NCBI GenBank assembly: GCA_030536095.1
Contig: JAUNQQ010000038.1
Location: 1 to 7,534, forward strand
DNA: 7,534 nucleotides
Direction of reading: 5' to 3'
From: Candidatus Saccharimonadota bacterium
GTDB taxonomy: Bacteria > Patescibacteriota > Saccharimonadia > Saccharimonadales > Saccharimonadaceae
Each line of letters starts with the position of its first letter. Position 1 is the first letter of the stretch. The position numbers and the translations under genes are program-made. Shown in pieces: positions 1 through 5,106 of this stretch. The notes beneath the pieces were generated by a model. It did no database searches and was not told where the DNA came from. It worked only from the letters and a program-made list of their open reading frames with translations.

Positions 1-200
1 CGCCAGACTGGCGTCGCGCGCTCGAAAGAAAATACAAGTTAGAAATCTAGGAAAATATATTTTTAGTCTTGTAGCTTGTATTTTCTTTACTCACTTTGCT
101 AGCCAGTCAGTGGCTGCGAGACTCAAGGAGTAGGACGTTTAAGTCCAACTCCTTTCGTTTTTCGCCACTTTCTCGAACTCTGCTTCCAGAAATCGTTTTT
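1..200 (+). repeat. Structured repeat element, copy A (5' end cut by window edge)
   Basis: This is the right-hand part of a structured intergenic element that recurs at 3171-3338 (copy B) and 6637-6760 (copy C). It ends in CCAGAAATCGTTTTT (186-200), preceded by TCGAACT (173-179); copies B and C end the same way. It holds a hairpin AAGGAGT (125-131)/ACTCCTT (148-154), an A-A mismatch, and an inner stem GGAC/GTCC around a 6-nt loop, which matches the layout of a hairpin in copy C. The block GTCAGTGGCTGC near 107-118 resembles GTCAGCGACTGC in copy C. A further perfect 14-bp inverted repeat lies at 25-38/75-88 (starting AAAGAAAATACAAG). No left arm matching GATTTCTGG is visible, so the element probably begins before the window. 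Confidence 0.6.
25..88. repeat. Perfect 14-bp inverted repeat within copy A
   Basis: AAAGAAAATACAAG at 25-38 is the exact reverse complement of 75-88, with 36 nt between. It probably forms one arm of the folded element A, as the 13-bp A/T hairpin does in copy B. It has no good U-tract of its own on the plus strand. A second short palindrome, CGCCAG-A-CTGGCG, opens the window at 1-13. Confidence 0.65.
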
Positions 201-272
201 ATTGCTTGATTTGTTTATCTGAATTTCATCCTTGGAAAGTGATTTACTTTTAAGAATTGGGGAGAATTGGAG

Positions 273-301
273 TTGACAAAATGTTTATGATAAACTATAA
301 T
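273..301 (+). promoter_or_regulatory. Perfect consensus sigma-70 promoter for the small RNA
   Basis: TTGACA at 273-278 and TATAAT at 296-301 are separated by exactly 17 nt, so both boxes and the spacing match the bacterial consensus. The predicted start is around 307-308. No ORF follows at a sensible distance; a structured segment and a terminator follow instead, so this is best read as the promoter of a short non-coding RNA. Confidence 0.85.
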
Positions 302-306
302 AAAAA

Positions 307-394
307 GCAACAGGTGAATTAGATTATCTAGAATCTCTAAAACACCCGTTGCTTGGTTACTTTAGGAAAGGTCGCTATTTGCGACTTTTCTTTT
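307..394 (+). ncRNA. Candidate small RNA of about 88 nt
   Basis: The segment between the consensus promoter and the terminator is short, has no start codon with a useful ORF, and folds. An outer stem AAGCAAC (305-311)/GTTGCTT (348-354) is followed by GGTG (313-316)/CACC (343-346) across one mismatch. A nested hairpin AGATT (321-325)/AATCT (332-336) sits at the tip. A linker of about 12 nt leads to the terminator stem. I do not recognise it as 6S, SRP, tmRNA or RNase P RNA. It could instead be an attenuated leader for pilT, but about 340 nt and a separate promoter lie before pilT, which favours an independent RNA. Transcript ends are inferred. Confidence 0.6.
367..394 (+). terminator. Intrinsic terminator of the small RNA
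   Basis: Stem AAAGGTCGC (367-375) pairs with GCGACTTTT (381-389), including one G-U pair, around loop TATTT, with a T-rich tail TTTTCTTTT (386-394). On the minus strand the same hairpin could also end a transcript from the small ORF at 412-555. Confidence 0.75.
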
Positions 395-411
395 GCTTCT
401 TGCCAAATATC

Positions 412-555
412 TTAATCGAAAAGATCTCGATACTTAGGGACACAAAAACATCGTTTAGTCGAATCTTCATATCCACTCCTTTCTCCCAGACAGTTATGTT
501 CCAGGTAGGAATCGAAGACATCTAGAATGTTCAAATTCCCAGATAGGGACTCCAC
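412..555 (-). pseudogene. Possible small cysteine-motif ORF or gene remnant
   Basis: A minus-strand frame is open from upstream and ends in TAA at 412-414. The upstream part overlapping the pilT promoter is proline- and phenylalanine-rich and looks like noise, but the last 47 codons or so (from an in-frame GTG at 553-555) read like a real protein tail. They contain HNCLGERSGYEDSTKRCFC, a C-x4-G-type, Y, C-x-C pattern that reminds me of short cysteine repeats at the ends of secreted CPR proteins. There is no in-frame ATG other than the distant one at 771, and no clear ribosome binding site. It may be the leftover 3' end of a decayed gene, a small gene with a GTG start, or chance. Confidence 0.25.
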
Positions 556-695
556 ACCACAGACTAAAAAGCCCAGACTGGAAATTCGAGGCAGAATATT
601 CCTAAAGTACTTTTTTACTGTAGCATAAGAGGTGGAAAAATTCAAGAGGATTAATATGGGGTGGGGATTTTGGGATAAAAATGGTGGTGAAAAAG

Positions 696-727
696 TGTGG
701 TAAAATGAAAATTGTTGTGGTAAAATG
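696..727 (+). promoter_or_regulatory. pilT promoter with doubled extended -10, probably leaderless
   Basis: TGTGGTAAAATG occurs twice, at 696-707 and 716-727, exactly 20 nt apart. The second copy has an extended -10 (TGG then TAAAAT, 721-726) followed by six bases and then the ATG at 733. A start 7 nt after the -10 would fall on the A of that ATG, which would make the mRNA leaderless. No Shine-Dalgarno sequence precedes pilT, which agrees. No good -35 is visible, as is common with an extended -10. Confidence 0.6.
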
Positions 728-732
728 GGAAT

Positions 733-1950
733 ATGATGGAAGATGGGCAAATGGAAAATCAAGAAATTCAAAATAACCAGGGGAGCTTAGGAGATAGTTT
801 TGCGTCGGGGATGGATGAGGCGGAGATGGCGGGAGCAGGAATACAGACGGTGACGGAAAATCCGGAGGCGACGGAGAGAGTGGCGATGCGGGGACTGAAG
901 ATTGAGTATTTGTTGGAAGAATGCGTAAAATTACGAGCGAGTGATTTACATTTGCAGGTTGGATTGCCACCAATTTTGAGAATTGATGGGGAACTGCGGC
1001 AGATTGCGGGTGTGCCGAATTTGAGCGAGGAAGTGGTTGAGACATTAATCTATTCGACGATGGATTCGGAACAGCGACAGGCATATGTGAAGGATAAGGA
1101 GTTTGATTATTCGTTTTCATTTGGGGAGCTGGGGCGATTTCGGGTGAATGCGTTTCGGGAAAGGGGAAATACAGCGGCGGCGTTTCGGGCGATTCCGGAT
1201 AAGGTTTTGTCGATTGAGGAATTGGGACTTCCGCCGGTAGTGTCGAGTTTTACGGATTATCCGCGTGGGTTAGTGTTGGTGACTGGACCGACAGGGTCGG
1301 GAAAGTCGACGACACTGGCGGCGCTGATTGAGAAGATTAATCAGGAAAAGGCGGTGCATATTCTGACGATTGAGGATCCGATTGAGTTTACTTATCATTC
1401 GAAGCGTGCGGTGGTAGTGCAGAGGGAAGTGCATTACGATACTTATTCTTTTGCGCGAGCGCTTAGGTCAGCGCTTCGGGAAGACCCGGATGTGGTGCTG
1501 ATTGGGGAGATGCGAGATTTAGAGACGATTCAGGCGGCGATTACGGTGGCGGAAACGGGGCATTTGGTGTTGGCGACACTACATACAAATTCGGCGGCAC
1601 AGTCGATTGACCGGATGGTGGACGTTTTTCCGGCGCATCAGCAACAGCAGGTGAGAGTGCAGCTAGCGGCAGTTTTGCAGGCGGTGTGTGCGCAGAGGCT
1701 GATTCCGTCGATTTCGGGTGGGCGCGTAGTGGCGGCAGAGATTATGGTGACAAATCCGGCGATTAAGTCGCTGATTCGGGATGGAAAAACACATCAGCTA
1801 GATACGGCGATTCAGACGGGTGTTTCGCAAGGGATGCAGACGATGGATCGGACGCTAGTGAAGATGGTGCAGGGTGGAATTATTACTTATGAAGATGCGC
1901 GAGATTATGCGGTTGATTTAACGGAGTTTGAGCGATTAGCGAGAGGATAG
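733..1950 (+). CDS. pilT: Type IV pilus retraction ATPase PilT
   Basis: This is a cytoplasmic hexameric ATPase that disassembles the pilus to power retraction and twitching. Of 405 residues, the first 50 or so are an acidic, Gln/Met-rich extension that is probably disordered. The N-terminal PilT domain starts near 55 (LRASDLHLQVGLPP). Walker A is GPTGSGKST at 185-193, the Asp box is TIEDPIEF at 212-219, Walker B is DPDVVLIGEMRD at 251-262, and the His box TGHLVLATLHTN is at 275-286. AIKSLIRDGKTHQ at 343-355 matches the AIRNLIREGK motif typical of PilT and absent from PilB, so this is called a retraction rather than an extension ATPase. The ATG at 733 is used because the -10 box sits one leaderless distance upstream; a second ATG follows directly. 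pilC starts 12 bases after the stop, so the two form an operon. The only unusual part is the N-terminal extension. Confidence 0.95.
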   Translation: MMEDGQMENQEIQNNQGSLGDSFASGMDEAEMAGAGIQTVTENPEATERVAMRGLKIEYLLEECVKLRASDLHLQVGLPPILRIDGELRQIAGVPNLSEEVVETLIYSTMDSEQRQAYVKDKEFDYSFSFGELGRFRVNAFRERGNTAAAFRAIPDKVLSIEELGLPPVVSSFTDYPRGLVLVTGPTGSGKSTTLAALIEKINQEKAVHILTIEDPIEFTYHSKRAVVVQREVHYDTYSFARALRSALREDPDVVLIGEMRDLETIQAAITVAETGHLVLATLHTNSAAQSIDRMVDVFPAHQQQQVRVQLAAVLQAVCAQRLIPSISGGRVVAAEIMVTNPAIKSLIRDGKTHQLDTAIQTGVSQGMQTMDRTLVKMVQGGIITYEDARDYAVDLTEFERLARG

Positions 1951-1962
1951 GATTAGGGTGGC

Positions 1963-3165
1963 ATGAGGCGGTTTGATTATACAGCGAAAGATTCAAAAAC
2001 AGGGAAGACCGTAAAGGGGAAGATTCAGGCTGACTCGGAACAAGCGGCGGGGAAGTTGTTGATAGAACAGGGGTATTCGCCGCAAAAAATTCAGGATGAA
2101 GATGCGGCGGGTGGGTTTTTTAAGTTTCTAAATAAGGCGACGAAAAAAGACCAGATTATGTTTACGCGGCAGTTTGCAACGCTGATTGGGGCGGGGTTGC
2201 CGCTGTCGACATCGTTGCGAACAGTAATGGAACAGACGGAAAGTAAGCCGATGCAGGCGATTATCGATGAGGTGATTGCGGATGTGGAGGCGGGGCGGAA
2301 ATTGACGGATGCACTAAAAAAATATCCGGAGACTTTTGACCGGGTTTATATAGCGTTGGTGGAAGCGGGAGAGACGAGTGGGACGCTTGATGTGGCGCTG
2401 AAGCGGCTAGCGGATCAGCAGGAAAAAGAGATGGCGATTGCATCGAAGATTAAATCGGCAATGACGTCGCCGTTGATTACGTTGGTGGTGATTATTGCGG
2501 TGGTAATCTTTATGTTACTTGAAGTGGTGCCACAAGTAGAGGATTTGTATGAGTCATTGAAGAAAGATTTGCCATTTGCAACGCAGATTCTTGTTTCGGC
2601 GGCAAATTTTATGATGAATCAATGGATTGTAGTAGTGGTAATGTTGGCGGTGACAGTATGGTTCTTTATGTGGTTTCGACGGACGGATGCGGGGATTAGG
2701 ATATTAGCGGGTCTTAAGTTGAATGCACCGATTTTTAAGTCGTTATTTCAGATGCAGTATATGGCGCGGTTTGGAAAGACGATGGAGAATTTATTGTCGA
2801 CGGGGGTTTCGATGCTTGATTCGATGCAGATTTCGGGGGAGTCGATGGATAATATCATACTTCAGGAGCAGATTGAGAAGGCGGAGGAAGGAGTGCGAGC
2901 GGGGAAGAGTCTGTCGTCGCAGCTGAAAGAGGCGGATTATATGCTGCCGCTGATTCCGCAAATGGCGGCAGTGGGGGAGGAATCGGGGAAGATTGATGAG
3001 ATGTTGGGGAAGGCGGCGAAGGTGTATGAGGATCAGGTGGATGAGCAGGTGGCGCGGATTTCGCAGATGATTGAGCCGATTATGATGTTGATGATGGCGG
3101 TGCTGGCGGGGGGGATTATTATGGCAGTACTGTTTCCGATTTATAGCTTGGTTGGGTCAGTATAG
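1963..3165 (+). CDS. pilC: Type IV pilus inner-membrane platform protein PilC
   Basis: This polytopic membrane protein of the T2SS F/PilC (GspF) family forms the platform on which the assembly ATPases act. At 400 residues it has the usual length. It opens with the family's FDYTAKDSKTGKTVKGKI motif and has two T2SF repeats. The first includes FTRQFATLIGAGLPL (about 67-81) and LVEAGETSGTLDVAL (132-146). The second includes FGKTMENLLSTGVSMLDSM (about 270-288) and AAVGEESGKIDEML. Membrane segments lie near 165-190 (SPLITLVVIIAVVIFMLLEVV), 218-238 (NQWIVVVVMLAVTVWFF) and at the C-terminus (IEPIMMLMMAVLAGGIIMAVLFPIY). It follows pilT by 12 bases with only a weak purine-rich ribosome site, which suggests translational coupling. 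The stop codon lies 5 bases before repeat element B. Pilin genes lie convergently downstream. Confidence 0.95.
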   Translation: MRRFDYTAKDSKTGKTVKGKIQADSEQAAGKLLIEQGYSPQKIQDEDAAGGFFKFLNKATKKDQIMFTRQFATLIGAGLPLSTSLRTVMEQTESKPMQAIIDEVIADVEAGRKLTDALKKYPETFDRVYIALVEAGETSGTLDVALKRLADQQEKEMAIASKIKSAMTSPLITLVVIIAVVIFMLLEVVPQVEDLYESLKKDLPFATQILVSAANFMMNQWIVVVVMLAVTVWFFMWFRRTDAGIRILAGLKLNAPIFKSLFQMQYMARFGKTMENLLSTGVSMLDSMQISGESMDNIILQEQIEKAEEGVRAGKSLSSQLKEADYMLPLIPQMAAVGEESGKIDEMLGKAAKVYEDQVDEQVARISQMIEPIMMLMMAVLAGGIIMAVLFPIYSLVGSV

Positions 3166-3170
3166 GAAGT

Positions 3171-3338
3171 GATTTCTAGGGCAAACTCTTAAATGGGGCT
3201 TTTAAAAAGAAAAGCCACACCGAAAAGAAAAAGAATTCTAAAAATTTTTACTGGCGGAGCTAGTAAAAATTTTTGTTTATAACGCGCCGAGTGGTGTGGA
3301 TTATTATATCTTTGAATTTTATTCCCAGAAATCGTTTT
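3171..3338 (+). repeat. Structured repeat element, copy B, at the end of the pilT-pilC operon
   Basis: The element starts 5 bases after the pilC stop. The outer arms are GATTTCT-A-GGG (3171-3181) and CCCAGAAATC (3324-3333), pairing except for one bulged A, followed by GTTTT. Inside are a hairpin GGCTTTT (3197-3203)/AAAAGCC (3210-3216), a stem CCACACC (3215-3221)/GGTGTGG (3293-3299) that uses the same CC, and within that the hairpin at 3240-3274. The tail TTGAATTTTATTCCCAGAAA matches the tails of copies A and C. The outer stem plus T-run also makes it look like a terminator with a large folded insert. Confidence 0.7.
3240..3274. repeat. Perfect 13-bp hairpin inside copy B
   Basis: AAAAATTTTTACT (3240-3252) and AGTAAAAATTTTT (3262-3274) are exact reverse complements. 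The stem extends inward by a G-U and a G-C pair around a CGGAG loop. It ends in five T on the plus strand and in AAAAATTTTT read the other way, so it could terminate transcription in either direction. Confidence 0.75.
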
Positions 3339-3361
3339 ACTGGTGTGTAGTTATAGGATTA

Positions 3362-3414
3362 TATAAAGGAAAAAGGCGTCTCGGAGCCAATTTAGTCTCG
3401 TATGCGCCTTTTAT
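3362..3414 (-). ncRNA. Candidate very short minus-strand RNA (about 50 nt)
   Basis: A near-consensus minus-strand promoter (3421-3449) predicts a start near 3414. The transcript would begin at once with the stem AAAAGGCG (plus-strand 3405-3412), a loop of about 27 nt containing CGAGAC twice, then CGCCTTTTT and further pyrimidines (plus-strand 3366-3379), which is an intrinsic terminator. There is no room for an ORF. It is either a one-hairpin small RNA with an exposed loop, or the hairpin is simply a bidirectional terminator between the convergent pilC and pilin genes and the promoter match is fortuitous. Confidence 0.4.
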
Positions 3415-3420
3415 GCTATT

Positions 3421-3449
3421 ATTATAGCCAACTATTTGGATTGTGACAA
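3421..3449 (-). promoter_or_regulatory. Minus-strand sigma-70 promoter (TTGTCA-17-TATAAT)
   Basis: On the minus strand TTGTCA (plus-strand 3444-3449) and a perfect TATAAT (3421-3426) are 17 nt apart. It lies downstream of the first pilin gene and its terminator, so it does not serve the pilins. It points at the hairpin at 3366-3412. Confidence 0.6.
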
Positions 3450-3451
3450 GT

Positions 3452-3472
3452 ATATAAAATTTGGTTTTATAT
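3452..3472. repeat. 8-bp A/T hairpin
   Basis: ATATAAAA (3452-3459) pairs perfectly with TTTTATAT (3465-3472) around loop TTTGG. It is a minor structure in the convergent intergenic region, just upstream of the minus-strand promoter, and no function is evident. Confidence 0.4.
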
Positions 3473-3529
3473 TGGATTAGTAAGAACTTGTTGGGATCTT
3501 GTGGGGTGTTAGGTTGGGAGGTGTTTCGG

Positions 3530-3556
3530 AAAAATCTCCCTCAAGGGGAGATTTTT
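3530..3556. terminator. Bidirectional intrinsic terminator after pilin 1
   Basis: AAAAATCTCCC (3530-3540) pairs with GGGAGATTTTT (3546-3556), 11 bp with no mismatch, around loop TCAAG. It begins directly after the stop codon of the minus-strand pilin gene (3558-3560) and ends in a T-run on either strand, so it can also stop transcripts coming from pilC. Confidence 0.85.
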
Positions 3557-3557
3557 A

Positions 3558-4040
3558 TTAGAGACTTTCGCAATAGGTTCCTGCACCTTCGAGTTTATAT
3601 CGTATCGCAAGTTGACGGGTTCCCGTTGATGGTTGCACGGTTTCTCCTTCGCACTTAGCTTTGTGGTAGATATAAATTTTGTGGTCCATTGATGTAACAG
3701 TTACGGCTGCACCTGTGTTAGGTACGTCTCCTTTATCCTCAATTGTATACCCTGTGCCGTCTGGGTCTTCAAAAGTATCTCCGCCGGCTTTCATGTAGTT
3801 ATCTATGAAACTTGTCCATAGGGCTGCAGTATCTGGAACTTTTCCACGGTTATTAGCTTGGTACTGGGTAATTTGGCTGGAAAGTCTAGACATATCGTCG
3901 CGTCGTTGTGTATCACGTTGTGAGCGCTGCAGGGCTGGAAGCGCAATAAAGACCATCAAGAAGATTAAGCCCGCAATCGCGAGAACAAGGACGACCTCGA
4001 TAATCGTAAACCCTGATTTATTGTTATTTTTATTTTTCAT
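3558..4040 (-). CDS. Type IV major-pilin-like protein (pilin 1)
   Basis: This is a 160-residue prepilin and a substrate of PilD. It has a 10-residue lysine/asparagine leader ending in Gly10, then the class III motif FTIIE with Glu15 as residue 5 of the mature pilin. The hydrophobic helix runs to about residue 35, followed by a charged amphipathic stretch (QRSQRDTQRRDD). The head (about 65-160) carries DPDG at 92-95, which could bind calcium. Two cysteines, Cys130 and Cys157, could close the C-terminal disulfide loop seen in many pilins. A strong Shine-Dalgarno sequence AAAGGAG (4045-4051) sits 4 nt before the ATG. The gene is paired with pilin 2 upstream, each with its own promoter and terminator. 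It is probably the major subunit or one of two alternative subunits; a minor pilin cannot be excluded. Confidence 0.9.
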   Translation of the reverse strand: MKNKNNNKSGFTIIEVVLVLAIAGLIFLMVFIALPALQRSQRDTQRRDDMSRLSSQITQYQANNRGKVPDTAALWTSFIDNYMKAGGDTFEDPDGTGYTIEDKGDVPNTGAAVTVTSMDHKIYIYHKAKCEGETVQPSTGTRQLAIRYKLEGAGTYCESL

Positions 4041-4127
4041 TTAGCTCCTTTCGATAAATGATTAACGAACTTTATTAATGCTTATTTTTATGATACCATT
4101 TTTAATAGAATTTTACAATGGTTTTTT
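3924..4127. repeat. 204-bp direct repeat, copy 1 (pilin promoter and N-terminus)
   Basis: Every base of 3924-4127 is the same as 4734-4937, an offset of 810. The block covers the promoter, leader and first 39 codons of the pilin gene. Beyond one mismatch (3923/4733) the match continues to 3874, and it fades further into the gene. At 4127/4937 identity stops abruptly. Confidence 0.95.
4090..4118 (-). promoter_or_regulatory. Pilin 1 promoter
   Basis: On the minus strand TTGTAA (4113-4118), a 17-nt spacer ending in TGG, and TATCAT (4090-4095) form an extended -10 promoter. The start would be near 4083, giving a 5' leader of about 43 nt with a good ribosome site. The sequence is identical to the pilin 2 promoter at 4900-4928. 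Confidence 0.75.
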
Positions 4128-4262
4128 CAACTGAATTTTAAGCATCTTTCGTCTGGTTTAAAAAAGTTTTTAGTTCTAGTGGTTATCTATATTCATATTC
4201 TTAAGTTTTTAGGATTATTTTTTTATTGTAACTGTCTTTTATTAGATTATTTGTTACAGAAA

Positions 4263-4293
4263 AGTTAAAGTCCCCCAAGGGGAGACTTTAACT
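4263..4293 (-). terminator. Intrinsic terminator after pilin 2
   Basis: AGTTAAAGTC (4263-4272) pairs with GACTTTAACT (4284-4293), with additional C/G pairs inward and one bulged A. Read on the minus strand it is followed by TTTTCTG, and it lies 17 nt after the pilin 2 stop codon. The rest of the spacer to the pilin 1 promoter (4128-4262) is AT-rich and I see nothing else in it. Confidence 0.75.
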
Positions 4294-4310
4294 ATATTTT
4301 ACAAGACAGA

Positions 4311-4850
4311 TTATAAGGATTCGCAATAAGTCCCTGCGCCTTCGAGTTTATATCTTATCGCAAGTTGACGGGTTCCTGTCGCTGGCTCCACAGTTTCACC
4401 AGCACATTTTGCTTTATGGTAGATATGGATGCTGTGGTCCATTGATGTAACAGTTACTGCGACATTACCAGTAATATCTCCATGGTCCGTAATTGTGTAT
4501 GCTGTGCCGTCTGGATCATCGAAGGTGTCTCCGCCAGCGAGCATGTAATTGTTAATGAAGCTACACCAGCTTTTACAGTTGGCGGCTACTGTTGTCCTGT
4601 CGTATTTTGTTCCCGTTGCGTTGTATGTGGTAGTGTCGTTTTTTGGAGTTTGCCCGCGATTATTGGCTTGATATTGGGTAATCTGGCTGGAAAGTCTAGA
4701 CATATCGTCGCGTCGTTGTGTATCACGTTGTGAACGCTGCAGGGCTGGAAGCGCAATAAAGACCATCAAGAAGATTAAGCCCGCAATCGCGAGAACAAGG
4801 ACGACCTCGATAATCGTAAACCCTGATTTATTGTTATTTTTATTTTTCAT
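4311..4850 (-). CDS. Type IV major-pilin-like protein with longer head (pilin 2)
   Basis: This 179-residue prepilin has the same leader, FTIIE motif and N-terminal helix as pilin 1; the two proteins agree without a change through residue 66 (QANNRG). The heads then differ. Pilin 2 has about 19 extra residues (roughly 67-96), rich in Thr/Asn/Tyr, ending in the close cysteine pair Cys92 and Cys96. Similarity resumes at SFINNYM, with AGGDTF, DPDG, VTVTSMDH, and a nearly identical last 35 residues with Cys149 and Cys176. It therefore has four cysteines against two in pilin 1. The Shine-Dalgarno sequence and promoter are identical to those of pilin 1, and it has its own terminator, so the two pilins can be expressed independently and at similar strength. 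It is likely an alternative major subunit. Confidence 0.9.
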   Translation of the reverse strand: MKNKNNNKSGFTIIEVVLVLAIAGLIFLMVFIALPALQRSQRDTQRRDDMSRLSSQITQYQANNRGQTPKNDTTTYNATGTKYDRTTVAANCKSWCSFINNYMLAGGDTFDDPDGTAYTITDHGDITGNVAVTVTSMDHSIHIYHKAKCAGETVEPATGTRQLAIRYKLEGAGTYCESL

Positions 4851-4937
4851 TTAGCTCCTTTCGATAAATGATTAACGAACTTTATTAATGCTTATTTTTA
4901 TGATACCATTTTTAATAGAATTTTACAATGGTTTTTT
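4734..4937. repeat. 204-bp direct repeat, copy 2 (pilin promoter and N-terminus)
   Basis: This is the second copy of the perfect repeat at 3924-4127. Flanks on the promoter side are unrelated (TCAACTGAA after copy 1, TGTAAGTTC after copy 2), so the duplicated unit appears to end within the T-run just upstream of the -35 box. Confidence 0.95.
4900..4928 (-). promoter_or_regulatory. Pilin 2 promoter
   Basis: TTGTAA (4923-4928), a 17-nt spacer ending in TGG, and TATCAT (4900-4905) on the minus strand, identical to the pilin 1 promoter. The Shine-Dalgarno sequence AAAGGAG lies at 4855-4861. Confidence 0.75.
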
Positions 4938-4996
4938 GTAAGTTCTCTAAAAAATTTGACGCTAGTAGTAGATGGGAAAATTGTGACAATAAAAAG

Positions 4997-5049
4997 AGAG
5001 TAAGCGCGGCCGGTTCAAAAGCAGGGGTCCCAGATGGAGGCTTGCTCTA
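4997..5049 (-). terminator. Hairpin in the divergent pilin 2/pilD spacer
   Basis: AGAGTAAGC (4997-5005) pairs with GCTTGCTCT (5041-5049 region), with one T-G wobble, around a GC-rich interior that contains CGGCCG and GGGGTCCC. On the minus strand the stem is followed by CTTTTTATTG, so it has terminator form in that direction. A terminator is odd between divergent genes, since only antisense transcription from pilD would meet it. It may instead be a folded regulatory or small-RNA element on the plus strand. I do not recognise it. Confidence 0.4.
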
Positions 5050-5091
5050 GTTATATTATGACAAAAAGAGATGGATTTTTTATAGGAGGGG

Positions 5092-5106
5092 TGGTAGAAT
5101 GGGAGT
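5092..5106 (+). promoter_or_regulatory. pilD promoter, extended -10, probably leaderless
   Basis: TGG then TAGAAT (5095-5100) is followed by six bases and the ATG at 5107, the same geometry as at pilT. The two genes share GTGGTARAATGGGARTATG. A start 7 nt after the -10 is the A of the ATG. A purine run at 5084-5090 lies upstream of the -10 and would not be in the transcript. No convincing -35 is visible. Confidence 0.6.

Noticed and set aside
602..1120. Minus-strand ORF of 172 codons overlapping the pilT start
   Set aside because: It is antisense to the conserved N-terminal part of pilT, and its Pro/Ser-rich product is what the G-rich pilT strand yields when read backwards.
3461..3658. Plus-strand ORF of 65 codons
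   Set aside because: It crosses the pilin 1 terminator and the antisense of the pilin 1 C-terminus, and has no ribosome site.
3924..4937. Possible CRISPR or integron-like array from the repeated pilin blocks
   Set aside because: There are only two copies, each 204 bp and containing coding sequence plus promoter, so a pilin gene duplication explains them.
5010..5022. GGTTCAAAA resembling a tRNA T-loop
   Set aside because: Flanking bases do not form a T-stem, and no acceptor, D or anticodon arm can be drawn around it.
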